From Capra hircus (taxonomy: Eukaryota > Chordata > Mammalia > Artiodactyla > Bovidae), in assembly GCF_001704415.2 (NCBI RefSeq), contig NC_030811.1, forward strand, positions 52,193,591 to 52,257,590: 64,000 bases of DNA, given 5' to 3'. This document shows positions 45,490 to 55,740 of the stretch, piece after piece. A program made the translations under genes and the position numbers. Under the pieces are notes generated by a model. It was given only the letters and a program-made list of their open reading frames with translations. It was not told the origin of the DNA and did no database searches. Within the stretch, counting starts at the first letter, position 1, and each line of letters begins with the position of its first letter.

Positions 45490-45835
45490 GGTGCTACATC
45501 GAGAGCCCCCCTGGTGTCGGCTCAGCGAGCGCCGGGCAGGCGGGCGGAGGGAGGGAGGGAGGCAGGGTGGGGTGAGGAGAGGAGGGGCTGGGGGAGGGGG
45601 AGAGAGGCGGGGTGAGGGGAGCGGAGAGGACGGGACAGAGGGAGAGGGGGCGAGAGCGATGGAAGGATTGCGAGGAGAGACCGGGAGGCAGAGGGGAGGC
45701 GGCGGCGGCGTTGGGAGCGGCGGGGGGAGGGTGGGGGTGGGGGTGAAGCCGCCGCAGCTGGGAGGAGGGACCAGGGCGCGCGGCAACAGCTGTGCGGCCC
45801 CAACCTCCGCCCCTGGACTGAGGCCTCACCTGGGA
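45490..45835 (-). promoter_or_regulatory. JAZF1: JAZF1 5' UTR and proximal promoter (purine-rich on + strand)
   Basis: This is the 345 bases immediately upstream of the JAZF1 start codon, within the CpG island. No TATA box stands out, so a dispersed CpG-island promoter is inferred. From about 45545 to 45745 the plus strand is nearly all G and A, with many GGG and GGGG runs, so the RNA-like minus strand is CT-rich. The transcription start and the 5' UTR boundary cannot be set from sequence alone. Confidence 0.7.
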
Positions 45836-45850
45836 GCGCCTGCCACCAAC

Positions 45851-48120
45851 TTTATCTCACTCGGCCTGCCCTTCACAGTTGGTAATACATGCAATCAGTT
45901 TGGAGCCTCCTTGGTTATGTATATTACATTCCTGGTATATATACATCCATTAATTACACTTACATCCCTTCAATGAGAACTTAGGGAGGTACCCGGGCCC
46001 CTGTTGGGGACATTTGTTTGCACCTGGCCACCTGCTAGGTTTGATACTGACATTCACAAAGGATCCAGGAAAGGTAATTGTGTGCACCTTACTCTTTAAA
46101 CCTTAAAAAAAAAAAAAAAATTTCTCTGGAGGATTGTACTAATTGATTTTAATGAAGTTTCCCTCTAGGCCAGAAGAAAATCTTAGCTTTATTTAAATTT
46201 CAAAATAGAGTGCTTGATTGTCAAGTGCATTTGCCTGTGTTTTACAAGTGTACCACGTGTGTAATATTCCCTGCTCCTTTTGGGAAAACAAAAACTAAAA
46301 TAATTTCATTTCCCCAAATTACAATACCCCACTGCCCCAACTCAGATCTGCAAATTAACCCATGTGGCTTCCTGGGAGCAAAACTATCATAGCAGAAAGG
46401 ATACCAAACTGGTTAAGGCTAAAAGGAGTAGAAAGAGAATCAAGGGACATATTTTCACCTAAAAGAGAAGAGATTCTCCCAGTCAGTCTAGATTACACCA
46501 TTCTGTGAGTATTTAAACCATAAGGTGGACCACTTAAGCACTTAAAGTTGGATCAGGTAGCTTATCTGAAACCTCATTTCGCTAATAGTCAATTACCTCC
46601 TTGTCCCCACAGATTTACTGATATTTTTACTTTTAAATATGTTTTCTGATAGCACTTTTACAGGTGCCTATATATTATCAGCAGTTTATGACCTCACAGT
46701 GCATTTTTTCATTATGGAAGTAAACTGAATTTAGCATTTTTCTTTAAGACAAATTTCACTTATCCTCTGGTGCAGATACACAGAGAAATAGAATTCCTCT
46801 CTCCATAAAATAAACTATATTCATTTCTAGTGTATTTGCTAGTAGGATTCTTGATTTTTTTTCATTTGAGAATTTAGAAGAAAGGCGCCACAAAACGTTT
46901 TACAATCTGAGAGTCACAGTGATTGAGGGTGATGAGTGCCCTCACCCATGGCATTTCCTCTTTTCTGGCCCCTCTCTTCTTGTCTGCCAGCTCACAGGGT
47001 AACAAACTTTTGTTGAGATGAGAGTTGGGTTGAATGAGGTTGGGGCAGTTATGTGGTTAAAGTTCAGTTTGGTGCCAAGAATGATTTCCTGGGCCCGCTT
47101 GGGGGTGGAGACAGGGCCCGGGTGGGCCTGATAATGAGCCAGGGACCCAGTTGGCGGGAGACTGGAGCGAGGGCCAGACAAGGGTCTAAAGAGCAGAATT
47201 AGAATTTTGGCAGCTGTGCAGTGCATTCAGCTGCCCAATCTGGGAAGGCTTTTAGCTACAGCAGGCAGAATACACACCACACCAAGTACCACCAACAGGG
47301 CAATGCAATGCAAATCCTTCAGCCAAAGCGATGCCAAAACAGCTTCCCTCTAGAGATGAGTGTTTGGTACCTCCACCATGAGGCAGCATTTAGGAAGCAC
47401 TGAGAGCTTTGGAGAAGTATCATTTCTGTCCTCTGGAGGGAAAACTGTCCATGTGGAATTATTAACTTTAGACAGAGTGTGGAGAGGCACAGAGGTAGTT
47501 CAGACAAGGGATCTCACAGCTGGAAAGTGCCAGAAATATGCAGGTAAAAGATGAAGGAAGGAGACTGGGTTTCATGAATGTTTAAGTCTCTACTGTTTCA
47601 GTATTCCTAAAATAAAAACTTCATATGCCAAATTTAATAAATAGAGTTTTTAAAATGGAACAAGCCAAAATAACCTGTAAAATGAATAAAAATGTTAATT
47701 TTTAAGATTAGAATTTTTTCTTTATGGCAATCATTAATATTTTGTAAGGACTCAGTTTATTTTGCATAAAATAACCTACCCTAATTCTTCATGTATGAAT
47801 TGAAGCTCTGCTTATATGACATACTGCCCATTCCATTTTTTAAAAATCTGCCCACTCTAGGCATTTCTGGCCTTTGTATTAGATACATAATCATAGTCTT
47901 TTAGATCTGGAAGATGCTCTGGCCAGCAGACTCACTGATTTTGTAGATGTGATAAACTGAGGTCAGAGGCATAGAGTGAATTCTTTCCAAGTACACACAG
48001 CCAACTTTCCTCTCTGTGTTCTTAATGCATTCAGTTAAGGCATCAATAAAAAACTGAAAGACAAAGATATGGTAATACAGACACACATTTTTAAAAATGC
48101 CTTACGATGTCATACTCACC
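45851..48120. other. Unique upstream flank
   Basis: No repeat was named securely. 46930-47220 is GC-richer. An A17-type run sits at 46104. A plus-strand donor-like AAG/GTAATT lies at 46071-46078. 47895-48010 recalls a MIR- or L3-type remnant. Confidence 0.45.
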
Positions 48121-48125
48121 CTTAT

Positions 48126-48249
48126 GTATTAGTTTGGCCAAAAAGTTCATTCACTTAATGATTGCATTAACTGGAATCATTAACTTGATGAAAATGAACA
48201 CTGCATCTTTTATTTTTACTGAAAACAGACTTTTTAGCTAATCCAGTAT
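48126..48249. mobile_element. Mariner-like MITE remnant
   Basis: Left end TTAGTTTGGCCAAAAAGTTC and right end containing AGACTTTTTAGCTAATCCAG are imperfect inverted repeats that resemble the terminal repeats of the ruminant mariner family. About 125 bases and non-coding. Confidence 0.65.
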
Positions 48250-48554
48250 TAGGATTTATAGAAATTTTGTTTCAAGGGTGTTGTTTCATATAAAGTCAGC
48301 CTAAAGGTATAAGAATATATAGAACAAACATTTCAATCTGTTGGGTCCCAGAGAAGATGATGGTTGATACTTACAAAAAATATTTGTCTACCTGATTTGA
48401 ATAGTGAAGATAGTCAAATGAAAGGGACAGTAAGAGAACTGAGGAGGCAGAAAGAGATGATGGTGATTGCAGACTAGAAGTGCTCTCTGGCTTAAGATCC
48501 CTTTCTTGGAAACCATTTGCCTCTCCCCAGATCTCTGTGCCTTTTGAAGTGAAG

Positions 48555-48678
48555 TGAAGTCACTCAGTCGTGTCCGACTCTTTGCGACCCGTGGACTGTA
48601 GCCCACCAAGCTCTTCCATCCATGGGATTCTCCAGGCAAGAATACTGGAGTGGGTTGCCATTTCCTTCTCCAAGGAAA
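48555..48678 (+). mobile_element. Bov-A monomer
   Basis: TCACTCAGTCGTGTCCGACT to GGGTTGCCATTTCCTTCTCC is a single Bov-A unit. TGAAGTGAAG at 48545-48554 and 48679-48688 may be its TSD. Confidence 0.85.
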
Positions 48679-48761
48679 TGAAGTGAAGGCCCACACAAAA
48701 TGCAGGCATATAGTAGCCCCATAGCGTGGTGCTTAGCATTACAAATGCTTTGGCATCCAGT

Positions 48762-49812
48762 TCAGTTCAGTTCAGTTCAGTCACTCAGTCATGTCCGACT
48801 CTTTGCGACCCCATGAACTGCAGCACACCAGGCCTCCCTGTCCATCTCCCAGAGTTCATTCAGACTCATGTCCATCGAGTCCGTGATGCCATCCAGCTAT
48901 CTCATCCCCTGTCATCCCCTTCTCCTCCTGCCCACAATCTCTCCCAGCATCAGAGTCTTTTCCAATGAGTCAACTCTTCGCATGAGGTGGCTAATGTACT
49001 GGAGCTTCAGCTTTAGCATCATTCCTTCCAAAGAAATCCTAGGGCTGATCTCCTTCAGAATGGACTGGTTGTATCTCCTTGCAGTCCAAGGGACCCTCAA
49101 GAGTCTTCTCCAACACCACAGTTCAAAAGCATCAATTCTTCAGTGCTCAGCCTTCTTCATAGTCCAACTCTCACATCCATACATGACTACTGGAAAAACC
49201 ATAGCCTTGACTAGACGGACCTTAGTCGGCAAAGTAATGTCTCTGCTTTTGAATATACTATCTAGGTTGGTCATAACTTTTCTTCCAAGGAGTAAACGTC
49301 TTTTAATTTCATGGCTGCAGTCACCATCTGCAGTGATTTTGGAGCCCCCAAAAATAAAGTCTGACATTGTTTCCACTGTTTCCCCATCTATTTGCCATGA
49401 AGTGATGGGACCGGATGCCATGATCTTCGTTTTCTGAATGTTGAGCTTTAAGCCAGCTTTTTTGCTTTTCTCTTTCACTTTCATCAAGAGGCTTTTTAGC
49501 TCCTCTTCACTTTCTGCCATAAGGGGGGTGTCATCTGCATATGTGAGGTTATTGATATTTCTCCCAGCAATCTTGATTCCAGCTTGTGTTTCTTCCAGTC
49601 CAGCGTTTCTCATGGTGTACTCTGGATATAAGTTAAATAAGCAGGGTGACAATATACAGCCTTGATGTACTCCTTTTCCTATTTGGAACCAGTCTGTTGT
49701 TCCATGTCCAGTTCTAACTGTTGCTTCCTGACCTGCATACAGATTTCTCAAGAGGCAGGTTAGGTGGTCTGGTATTCTCATCTCTTTCAGAATTTTCCAC
49801 AATTTATTGTGG
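48762..49812 (-). mobile_element. BovB LINE, 5'-truncated, 1.05 kb
   Basis: Minus orientation, 3' GAACT repeats at the left. It encodes the C-terminal half of RT with an intact YADD box (YADDTPLMAESEEE) and NKLWKILKEMRIPDHLTC at its 5' edge; the frame is open over 49140-49808. ATCCAGT at 48755-48761 and 49813-49819 may be the TSD. RT motif A and everything upstream are missing. Confidence 0.94.
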
Positions 49813-49819
49813 ATCCAGT

Positions 49820-51599
49820 AGCAATCACCAAAATCCAGCATGGCCATTGCCCACAGGATGGGGGCAGCTGCCAAGAAGGTGTGAATCCGTTGGTCTAACG
49901 GAGCCAGCCGAAGCCACCAAAGGATTAGGTTAATTTAGGGATACACTGATCATCAAAAGCGTGCACTTTCTGTGTCCTGCATGGACATCTGTTAGCACTA
50001 CAAGAGTATGTCTATGAGCATTAGACCCTATTAACTCTCCATACTGCCTTCAGCTCTTAAGTTTTCTGGGTCATTCTTCAAAGTTCCACTTAAGGAGCTT
50101 TTCAGGTTTACTAGACATAAACCAGCCCATAAGGCCTTGAGACACTCCCATTACTGCCAGCACTATGTAGACTGGGTAGATCATGAACCCAGATAGGTCT
50201 TCTTCAGCTCATGCCAGTTTGACCACTTCTAAGAATGAATGATGCTCTCTAAAGACTCAGGCTTCCAGTTCTGCCAACAACCACCTTTGCCTCAACAGGA
50301 TGTTTTCTTGAGGTTCCCACCTTCTTCCAGGGAGGACAATGTCTATTCCAGGTTTTCTTGTTTAATATGCATGCAACCAAGTTTTCAAGTTCTCAGCTCA
50401 GAAATGAATCAGTTTTATCTGCTTTTTTGGTGATTAATTCTCATTTTAGCCCCTAGTCTCATTCTGCCTAGAATTTAGCATTCACCTTAGAATGAGTAAC
50501 AGGGGTTCTCTAGTTGGACAACACCAGTGACTAGTTCTCATGGATGTTACCCTGTATCTCTCTACCCTATGCTTCTGCCTTACTGACTGTATACAGTTAT
50601 GGCATTACATTTCTAGTTTTTTGTAAGATTTCTCCAGAATAAGGTGATAAAATACCCAGCCATTGACTGTCATTCTAACTGAGCTCCTGGATTTATTCCC
50701 CTACTGCAGTCTGCCACATGCACCGAAATAATAGCTCCACACTCAACTCTGGTGGGATTTGGCCAGCCCAGTCTGCAGTTTAAATACAGTCATGAAAGCA
50801 GCCAGCCAATCACTATTTTATTCATTCCTGACATCTTGATCAAAAATCTATGCCAGGCTCCTATTGTACAACTCCCAAAGGAATATTTATAGAAGAACTG
50901 CCTGGACGGTGACTTCAAGATTTGTAAACCCTGGAGCCTGATCTGCCATGCAGCACATGGGGGATACAATTGGAATAAGTACAGCCTCTTCTCTTGAGGG
51001 AACGCCAAAGACTTTGCAAATCCTCCTGAACGGGTTCCTAAAGCCTGCCTAGGGCAGCTCAGTGAACTCCATATATGTCCTCTTGGTTGCTCTGGTGTCT
51101 GCCATTTCCCTCCTTTCCAGCTCTGGCCACTCAGATGGTAACTCTTGTTGCTCTTGACCATATTGGAGCCACTAAAGCACTAATGCTTGCATAAGACTGC
51201 ACAGCCTTTTTGCCCAGAGATACATCTTTAGGCACCAGTGATGCTTATCCAGCAGTGCCCAGTATTGAAGATTTTCTATCCCTTCAAAGACTTCTATCAT
51301 CTTTTTTGTCCTAGCCTTTTGAGGTTTCATCAGCTTCCGTAAGTACAACCTTTAGAACTCGGACAAGTATTGATGGAGAATGGATGAAGGGATCAAGTTG
51401 GGAATACTGCTCCATGATCTCCCCTCCCCTGCTGGAATCCTGCAGTGCCGGCCTGCACCATGAGACTAAGCTTTCTATTCAATGACCTTCAATAACTGGA
51501 TCTCTGCAGAAGTCTTCCAGCCTTACCTCCTGTAGTTCCCTCTTTACACCAACAGTTCAAGATGGATCAGATTATTTGTTTTCAAAATGTACACACACA
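49820..51599. other. Unique intergenic sequence, nothing recognised
   Basis: About 1.8 kb without a repeat or exon I can name. Confidence 0.5.
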
Positions 51600-51800
51600 A
51601 GCCACCTTGCCTTTGCATGTGTTTTGTAGTCTGCCTGAAACAGCCTTCCCTCCTTCCCTCTCCCCTCACCAAACATATGCAGCAGCTCATCCTGTCACCT
51701 CCTCCAGGAAGCCTTCTCTGCATCCTATCGCCTCTTTCTTCCCTGCTGAGCTACATGCTTATCATCTGTGCTCCACCTAAGCTCCCTCTGCATTAATTTT
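51600..51800 (+). mobile_element. L2 LINE remnant
   Basis: CTTGCCTTTGCATGTGTTTT, CTGCCTGAAACAGCCTTCCC and CACCTCCTCCAGGAAGCCTT follow the L2 3' region. Confidence 0.75.
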
Positions 51801-52609
51801 GACGGCTTACTGGTCTTCCTTCTCCTCTAGACCAGTCATTCCCAATGGTTTTAAATCAAGAACCCCACCGATAAAAACGAAATGTGATCACATGAACATT
51901 CATGTCTTTTATTTATAAATTATATATAGATACTACTACTCAAACATAGTATGTATATTATAAAGTAAGTCAGATGCTTTCAGAAGATCCTTTTTAAAAA
52001 ACAGAAATGGAAGGTCTAATATCTTCACCCCATACCCCACAGTATTGTCTGGCCCACATCCTGGGTTGAACGCATTCCACCTTGGAGGTGACTGATTGTA
52101 GTCTCCATGAAAAAGAAGGCTATCTCTCACCGTGCCTGTACACAGGGCTCAGTACAAGTTGTACAGCATATAACTCAGCGCTGTGATAAGCAGCGCACTA
52201 AGGCTTCAGTTTTCCATGCTGAAGCAATTTCCAACAATCTGTTACTGTTCTCTTATGCAACATCAGAGAAAGTATTCAGTCATCTCTCACCTTGGGTAGA
52301 TTACAACAGTTATACCCCAACAGTTATATCCCATGATCATGGCCCAACCTTTAGTGAGACCTCTTTTCAGGTCTAGCAGTGTCACTGCCCTGTGCCCCTA
52401 ACAGGCACTTATAAAATGCTTGTCTCATTGGTTTTGATGGCGCTCGTTTCCTAGGCTCTGCTAATGCAGACAAAGCTGCTCAGTTGGACAGAGATAAGCA
52501 GGGAAGCATTGAGCCATGACATGAGATCTGACACTAGCTCTCCTTTTATTTCACTGACTAGGACCCCTTTCCCTTTCACAGATGTTCAGGTTTATTATGA
52601 TGATTATTT
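51801..52609. other. Unique intergenic sequence
   Basis: 51830-52090 may be an old DNA-transposon remnant (AACCCCACCGATAAAAACGA), but I cannot assign it. Nothing else seen. Confidence 0.4.
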
Positions 52610-52865
52610 TACATAACAATTACCACGATTCATCCCAGTGCCTACTGTTGGGTCAGGCACTGTTGGACTAGATGTCTTAACACAGATCTGTTTTTAAACC
52701 CTATGAGATAGATAAATACATTATGCCCAGATTATGGATGAGAAAAAAAACAAGACCCAGGGAAATGAGGTAACTTACTGTGGTCCATAAAGCTAATAAG
52801 TGTGGGAACTAAGTTTTGAGCTCCAGGCTGTCTGATTCTAGCATCTCGGCTCTTAACATGAGGTT
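52610..52865 (-). mobile_element. MIR SINE
   Basis: CCCAGTGCCTACTGTTGGGT, CCCAGATTATGGATGAGAAA and GCTCCAGGCTGTCTGATTCT follow reversed MIR, near full length. Confidence 0.75.
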
Positions 52866-53529
52866 CCTACTTGAATTGGGGTGTTCTTGAACATTTTCCT
52901 CCTCTCCCCTTGAATCTGGGGAGAAGTTGGGTTCTTGGCCACAGGCAGGGTTAGGCTCACATACATCAAAACACTAAGACTGAGGGGCAAAATTGTCATA
53001 CTTTGCTAACTGTACTTAGGATTGGGTCCTGGGTGTCAGGACAGGGTATTGATGATGGAGGGGGCCTGGGACCTCCAACAGGTATTGAGAAACTTGGCTT
53101 GTCTTTCCCATTTCTGTCTCCTTTGGAAGGTTCTTTCATTGCTGTTGCCAAGCTCATTTACAGGCCTTAAGTACCTGATTTTAAAATTGAGCTTTATAGG
53201 GAAGTAAGACTTTGGAAAGATACCCTTGTTTTGTTCTTCAGCCAGTTTCTGACTTATGCATTCATTGTGTGCCTTCGCACTGTTTATTTTGGGGCTGGGT
53301 AGGGGAACACAGGAGTCACCTATCATGTGGTTAAGGTAACTTTTTTGTGTTTGTCATGCTCTTTGCCTTTGTCTCCAGTCTGTAATAACTCTAATTAGGT
53401 TTCTTTTCATCCAATTGTTCGGTGTAATTGTATTTTCTGTTGCAGTTTTAATTTCCTGAGTCATAGAACAGACTGCCTGCTGAACACCATCTCAAAGGGC
53501 TCTAGAGTGAGTGAATGGGCTCAGTAGCC
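52866..53529. other. Unique intergenic sequence, nothing recognised
   Basis: No repeat or exon recognised. Confidence 0.5.
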
Positions 53530-53632
53530 ATGGTGCACAGCATCTGGGATCCGAGCTCCCCAACCCGGGATAACCAGCGTCCAGCACTGCAAAGTGGATT
53601 CTTCACCACTGGACCACCAGGGAAATGCCCTT
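53530..53632 (-). mobile_element. tRNA-Glu-derived SINE (CHR-2 type), degraded
   Basis: ATCTGGGATCCGAGCTCCCC and TTCTTCACCACTGGACCACC, ending CAGGGAAATGCCC. Reverse orientation. Confidence 0.7.
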
Positions 53633-54232
53633 CGCAATCTATGAGCCTTCCCACTCCTGGGTTCCCACTTCAGGGTCACATTGCCTTGAAGGCATTAGTT
53701 CTTTTAAAAAATGTACTAAATAATCTAAACATTTTATATTACAGTTAATCTTTGATGTCAGAGCCAACTCGTGACTTCAGTCTTGTTTCTCTTTTCTCTT
53801 CCTTACGCCATCCCCCTTTCTCACACTACTTCCCAATTTTATAAACCTCCCACCATACCCCACCTTGTCCCCTCACAACCACCCTGGGATTCCTTTTCAG
53901 GACTGATTCTTGCATAAGGCCTGTGAATGAAAAGTGTTTGGTACTGTATTTAAGAAAGTTGTACCAGAGAAGAGAATTTGAGAAAGAAACACAATAAAAA
54001 GGTAATTGGGAAAGAAAATGCAAAAAGGGTAAAAGCAGAGGTTGAAAAGATCCTTTCTGTCTTCTCTCTCATGTACACCAAAGTCCTACAGCAGAGGAAT
54101 CCTCCTTTCAGACAACCCCTCCTCAGCCTCACACAATCAAATTTACATCTGGCTTATCTTTTTCACTCTGTAACCTGGTCTAAAAGACTAATCAGAGGAA
54201 AGGTCCCCACCAAAGTTTAACAACAAAAAGAA
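53633..54232. other. Unique intergenic sequence, nothing recognised
   Basis: No repeat or exon recognised. Confidence 0.5.
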
Positions 54233-54410
54233 ATGCCAGCTCTGTCACTTGTACAGGCCGTTGACTTTGGCTAAGTCAGCCATTCAATCTCTATGAGATT
54301 TCCTTATCTATAAACTGGATATAACAGTACCGAGCGTACCCAGCTCCCAGGGATAAAATGAGATACTGCATGGGAAAACACTAGAAACTGTAAAATATTA
54401 ATCAAAGATG
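54233..54410 (+). mobile_element. MIR SINE
   Basis: CCAGCTCTGTCACTTGTACA, ATTTCCTTATCTATAAACTG and GGGATAAAATGAGATACTGC follow MIR. Confidence 0.8.
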
Positions 54411-54617
54411 AAACTTTGTTGTTATTATTATCCTGTGTCCAGTTCTGCAGATGCTGTGGCCTGCATCATCCCTTCTCACCAAATGTCCTTGGAATTCTTA
54501 GAGAACAGGGTGGTACCATCTGGTGTAGCAGAGAGGCAGAATTTTATGTTTTAGAAGGGAAGTTGGTATTTTAAATTGTCGACTTTTTATCAATAGTTAT
54601 GTAGGCATGTTAAGAGC

Positions 54618-54862
54618 TGCTGCTAAGTTGCTTCAGTTGTGTCCGACTCTGTACAACCCCATAGACGGCAGCCCACCAGGCTCCCCCGTCCCTCGGATTC
54701 TCCAGGCAAGAACACTGGAGTGGGTTGCCATTTCCTTCTCCAATCCATGAAAGTGAAAAGTGAAAGTGAAGTTGCTCAGTCGTGCCCAACTCTTAACGAC
54801 CCCAAGAACTGCAGCCTACCAGTCCATGGGATTTTCCAGGCAAGAGTACTGGAGTGGGTTGC
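54618..54862 (+). mobile_element. Bov-A2 SINE with TSD
   Basis: TGCTGCTAAGTTGCTTCAGT and a second Bov-A unit. CATGTTAAGAGC (54606-54617) and CATGTTAAAAGC (54863-54874) are the TSD, one mismatch. Confidence 0.94.
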
Positions 54863-54874
54863 CATGTTAAAAGC

Positions 54875-55619
54875 AGGCACCCATTACTCTGGGAAAATTT
54901 GCAATAGGAGTCATTTTTTATTTGTTCTGTTTGCTTAACTAAGGCTTGGGGCTTCAAGTCTGCAGGCAGATGGGGGTCTTGCTACCAAAATGACTGGTTC
55001 AGGAGGGTGGACCCAGAAGATCTCAAGAGCTGTGCTTAGATCAGTTATTATCTGGATAAAGACCTGCTGTCTCCTCATCTGAACAAGCATGTTACCCAGC
55101 TGATGCCAGCAGGCCTCTATGACCATGAGGAACTTCTGCCCAAGGATAAAACCAACCTGACAGAACAGAGTTTGAGAGATTTCCAAGAAACTGAACAAGA
55201 GCTCTGATATAACTGTGCCTGAAGCCCACATTGGTCTTTGCATTTATACAAGCCAGTGACTCAACTTTATTGTATAAGCCAGTTTGTGTTGGGCTTTATA
55301 GATACCGATGGAAAAGTCATTCTAAATCGCAGAAAGTTGGAAGGTTTCCAGAGAAGGGGTGGAAATGTCACATAGGGTTCAAGGATTTTACTGAGAGTAA
55401 AGCTACCCAAGTCTCCTAATCTTGCCTGCATAGATTCACAGTTGTGAGCTTGCCTCTGATGGGCTGAGGCAGTCTGCCTAAGATTAAACTGATGGATAGA
55501 GCACCACTGGAGTGGGTATCAACACCAAGGCCTGCGTTGTTGCAGGAAAAGGAAGGCTGGAGTTATCTTAAAATGGGGGGATAAAGCTGTGTCAATAGGT
55601 TGGTGGTCAGGAGTATGGT
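54875..55619. other. Unique intergenic sequence, nothing recognised
   Basis: No repeat or exon recognised. Confidence 0.5.
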
Positions 55620-55740
55620 CCATGAATATGCCTATGTTCAGTTTTAGTAGATGCTGCCAAACCATTTTCCAAAATGGATTTACCAATTTACATACTCACC
55701 ATCAATGTTTGACAGTTCCCAGAGCCTCTTACTTTGACTT
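55620..55740 (-). mobile_element. Ancient L1 fragment
   Basis: GCTGCCAAACCATTTTCCAA, ACCAATTTACATACTCACCA and GTTTGACAGTTCCCAGAGCC are antisense L1 phrases. Confidence 0.65.

Larger units (their letters stand above)
44136..45850. promoter_or_regulatory. CpG island spanning JAZF1 exon 1
   Basis: GC content and CpG density rise abruptly near 44136 and fall near 45850, against an AT-rich background on both sides. Dense CG, GGGCG-type boxes and GCC/GGC triplet runs cover the promoter, exon 1 and about 1.2 kb of the 5' end of intron 1. CpG islands at such first exons are normally unmethylated and often drive divergent transcription. Long open frames inside it on both strands are by-products of high GC with few stop codons. 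Confidence 0.92.

Noticed and set aside
45490..45786. In-frame 99-codon extension upstream of the JAZF1 ATG
   Set aside because: It begins at TTG, not ATG, is low-complexity Pro/Ser, and lies in CT-rich 5' UTR/promoter sequence. The known JAZF1 protein starts at the ATG at 45489.
49140..49874. BovB RT frame with about 22 extra N-terminal residues as a fusion gene
   Set aside because: The extension starts at a TTG codon in unrelated flanking sequence, and the LINE is 5'-truncated. A chance open frame is enough to explain it.
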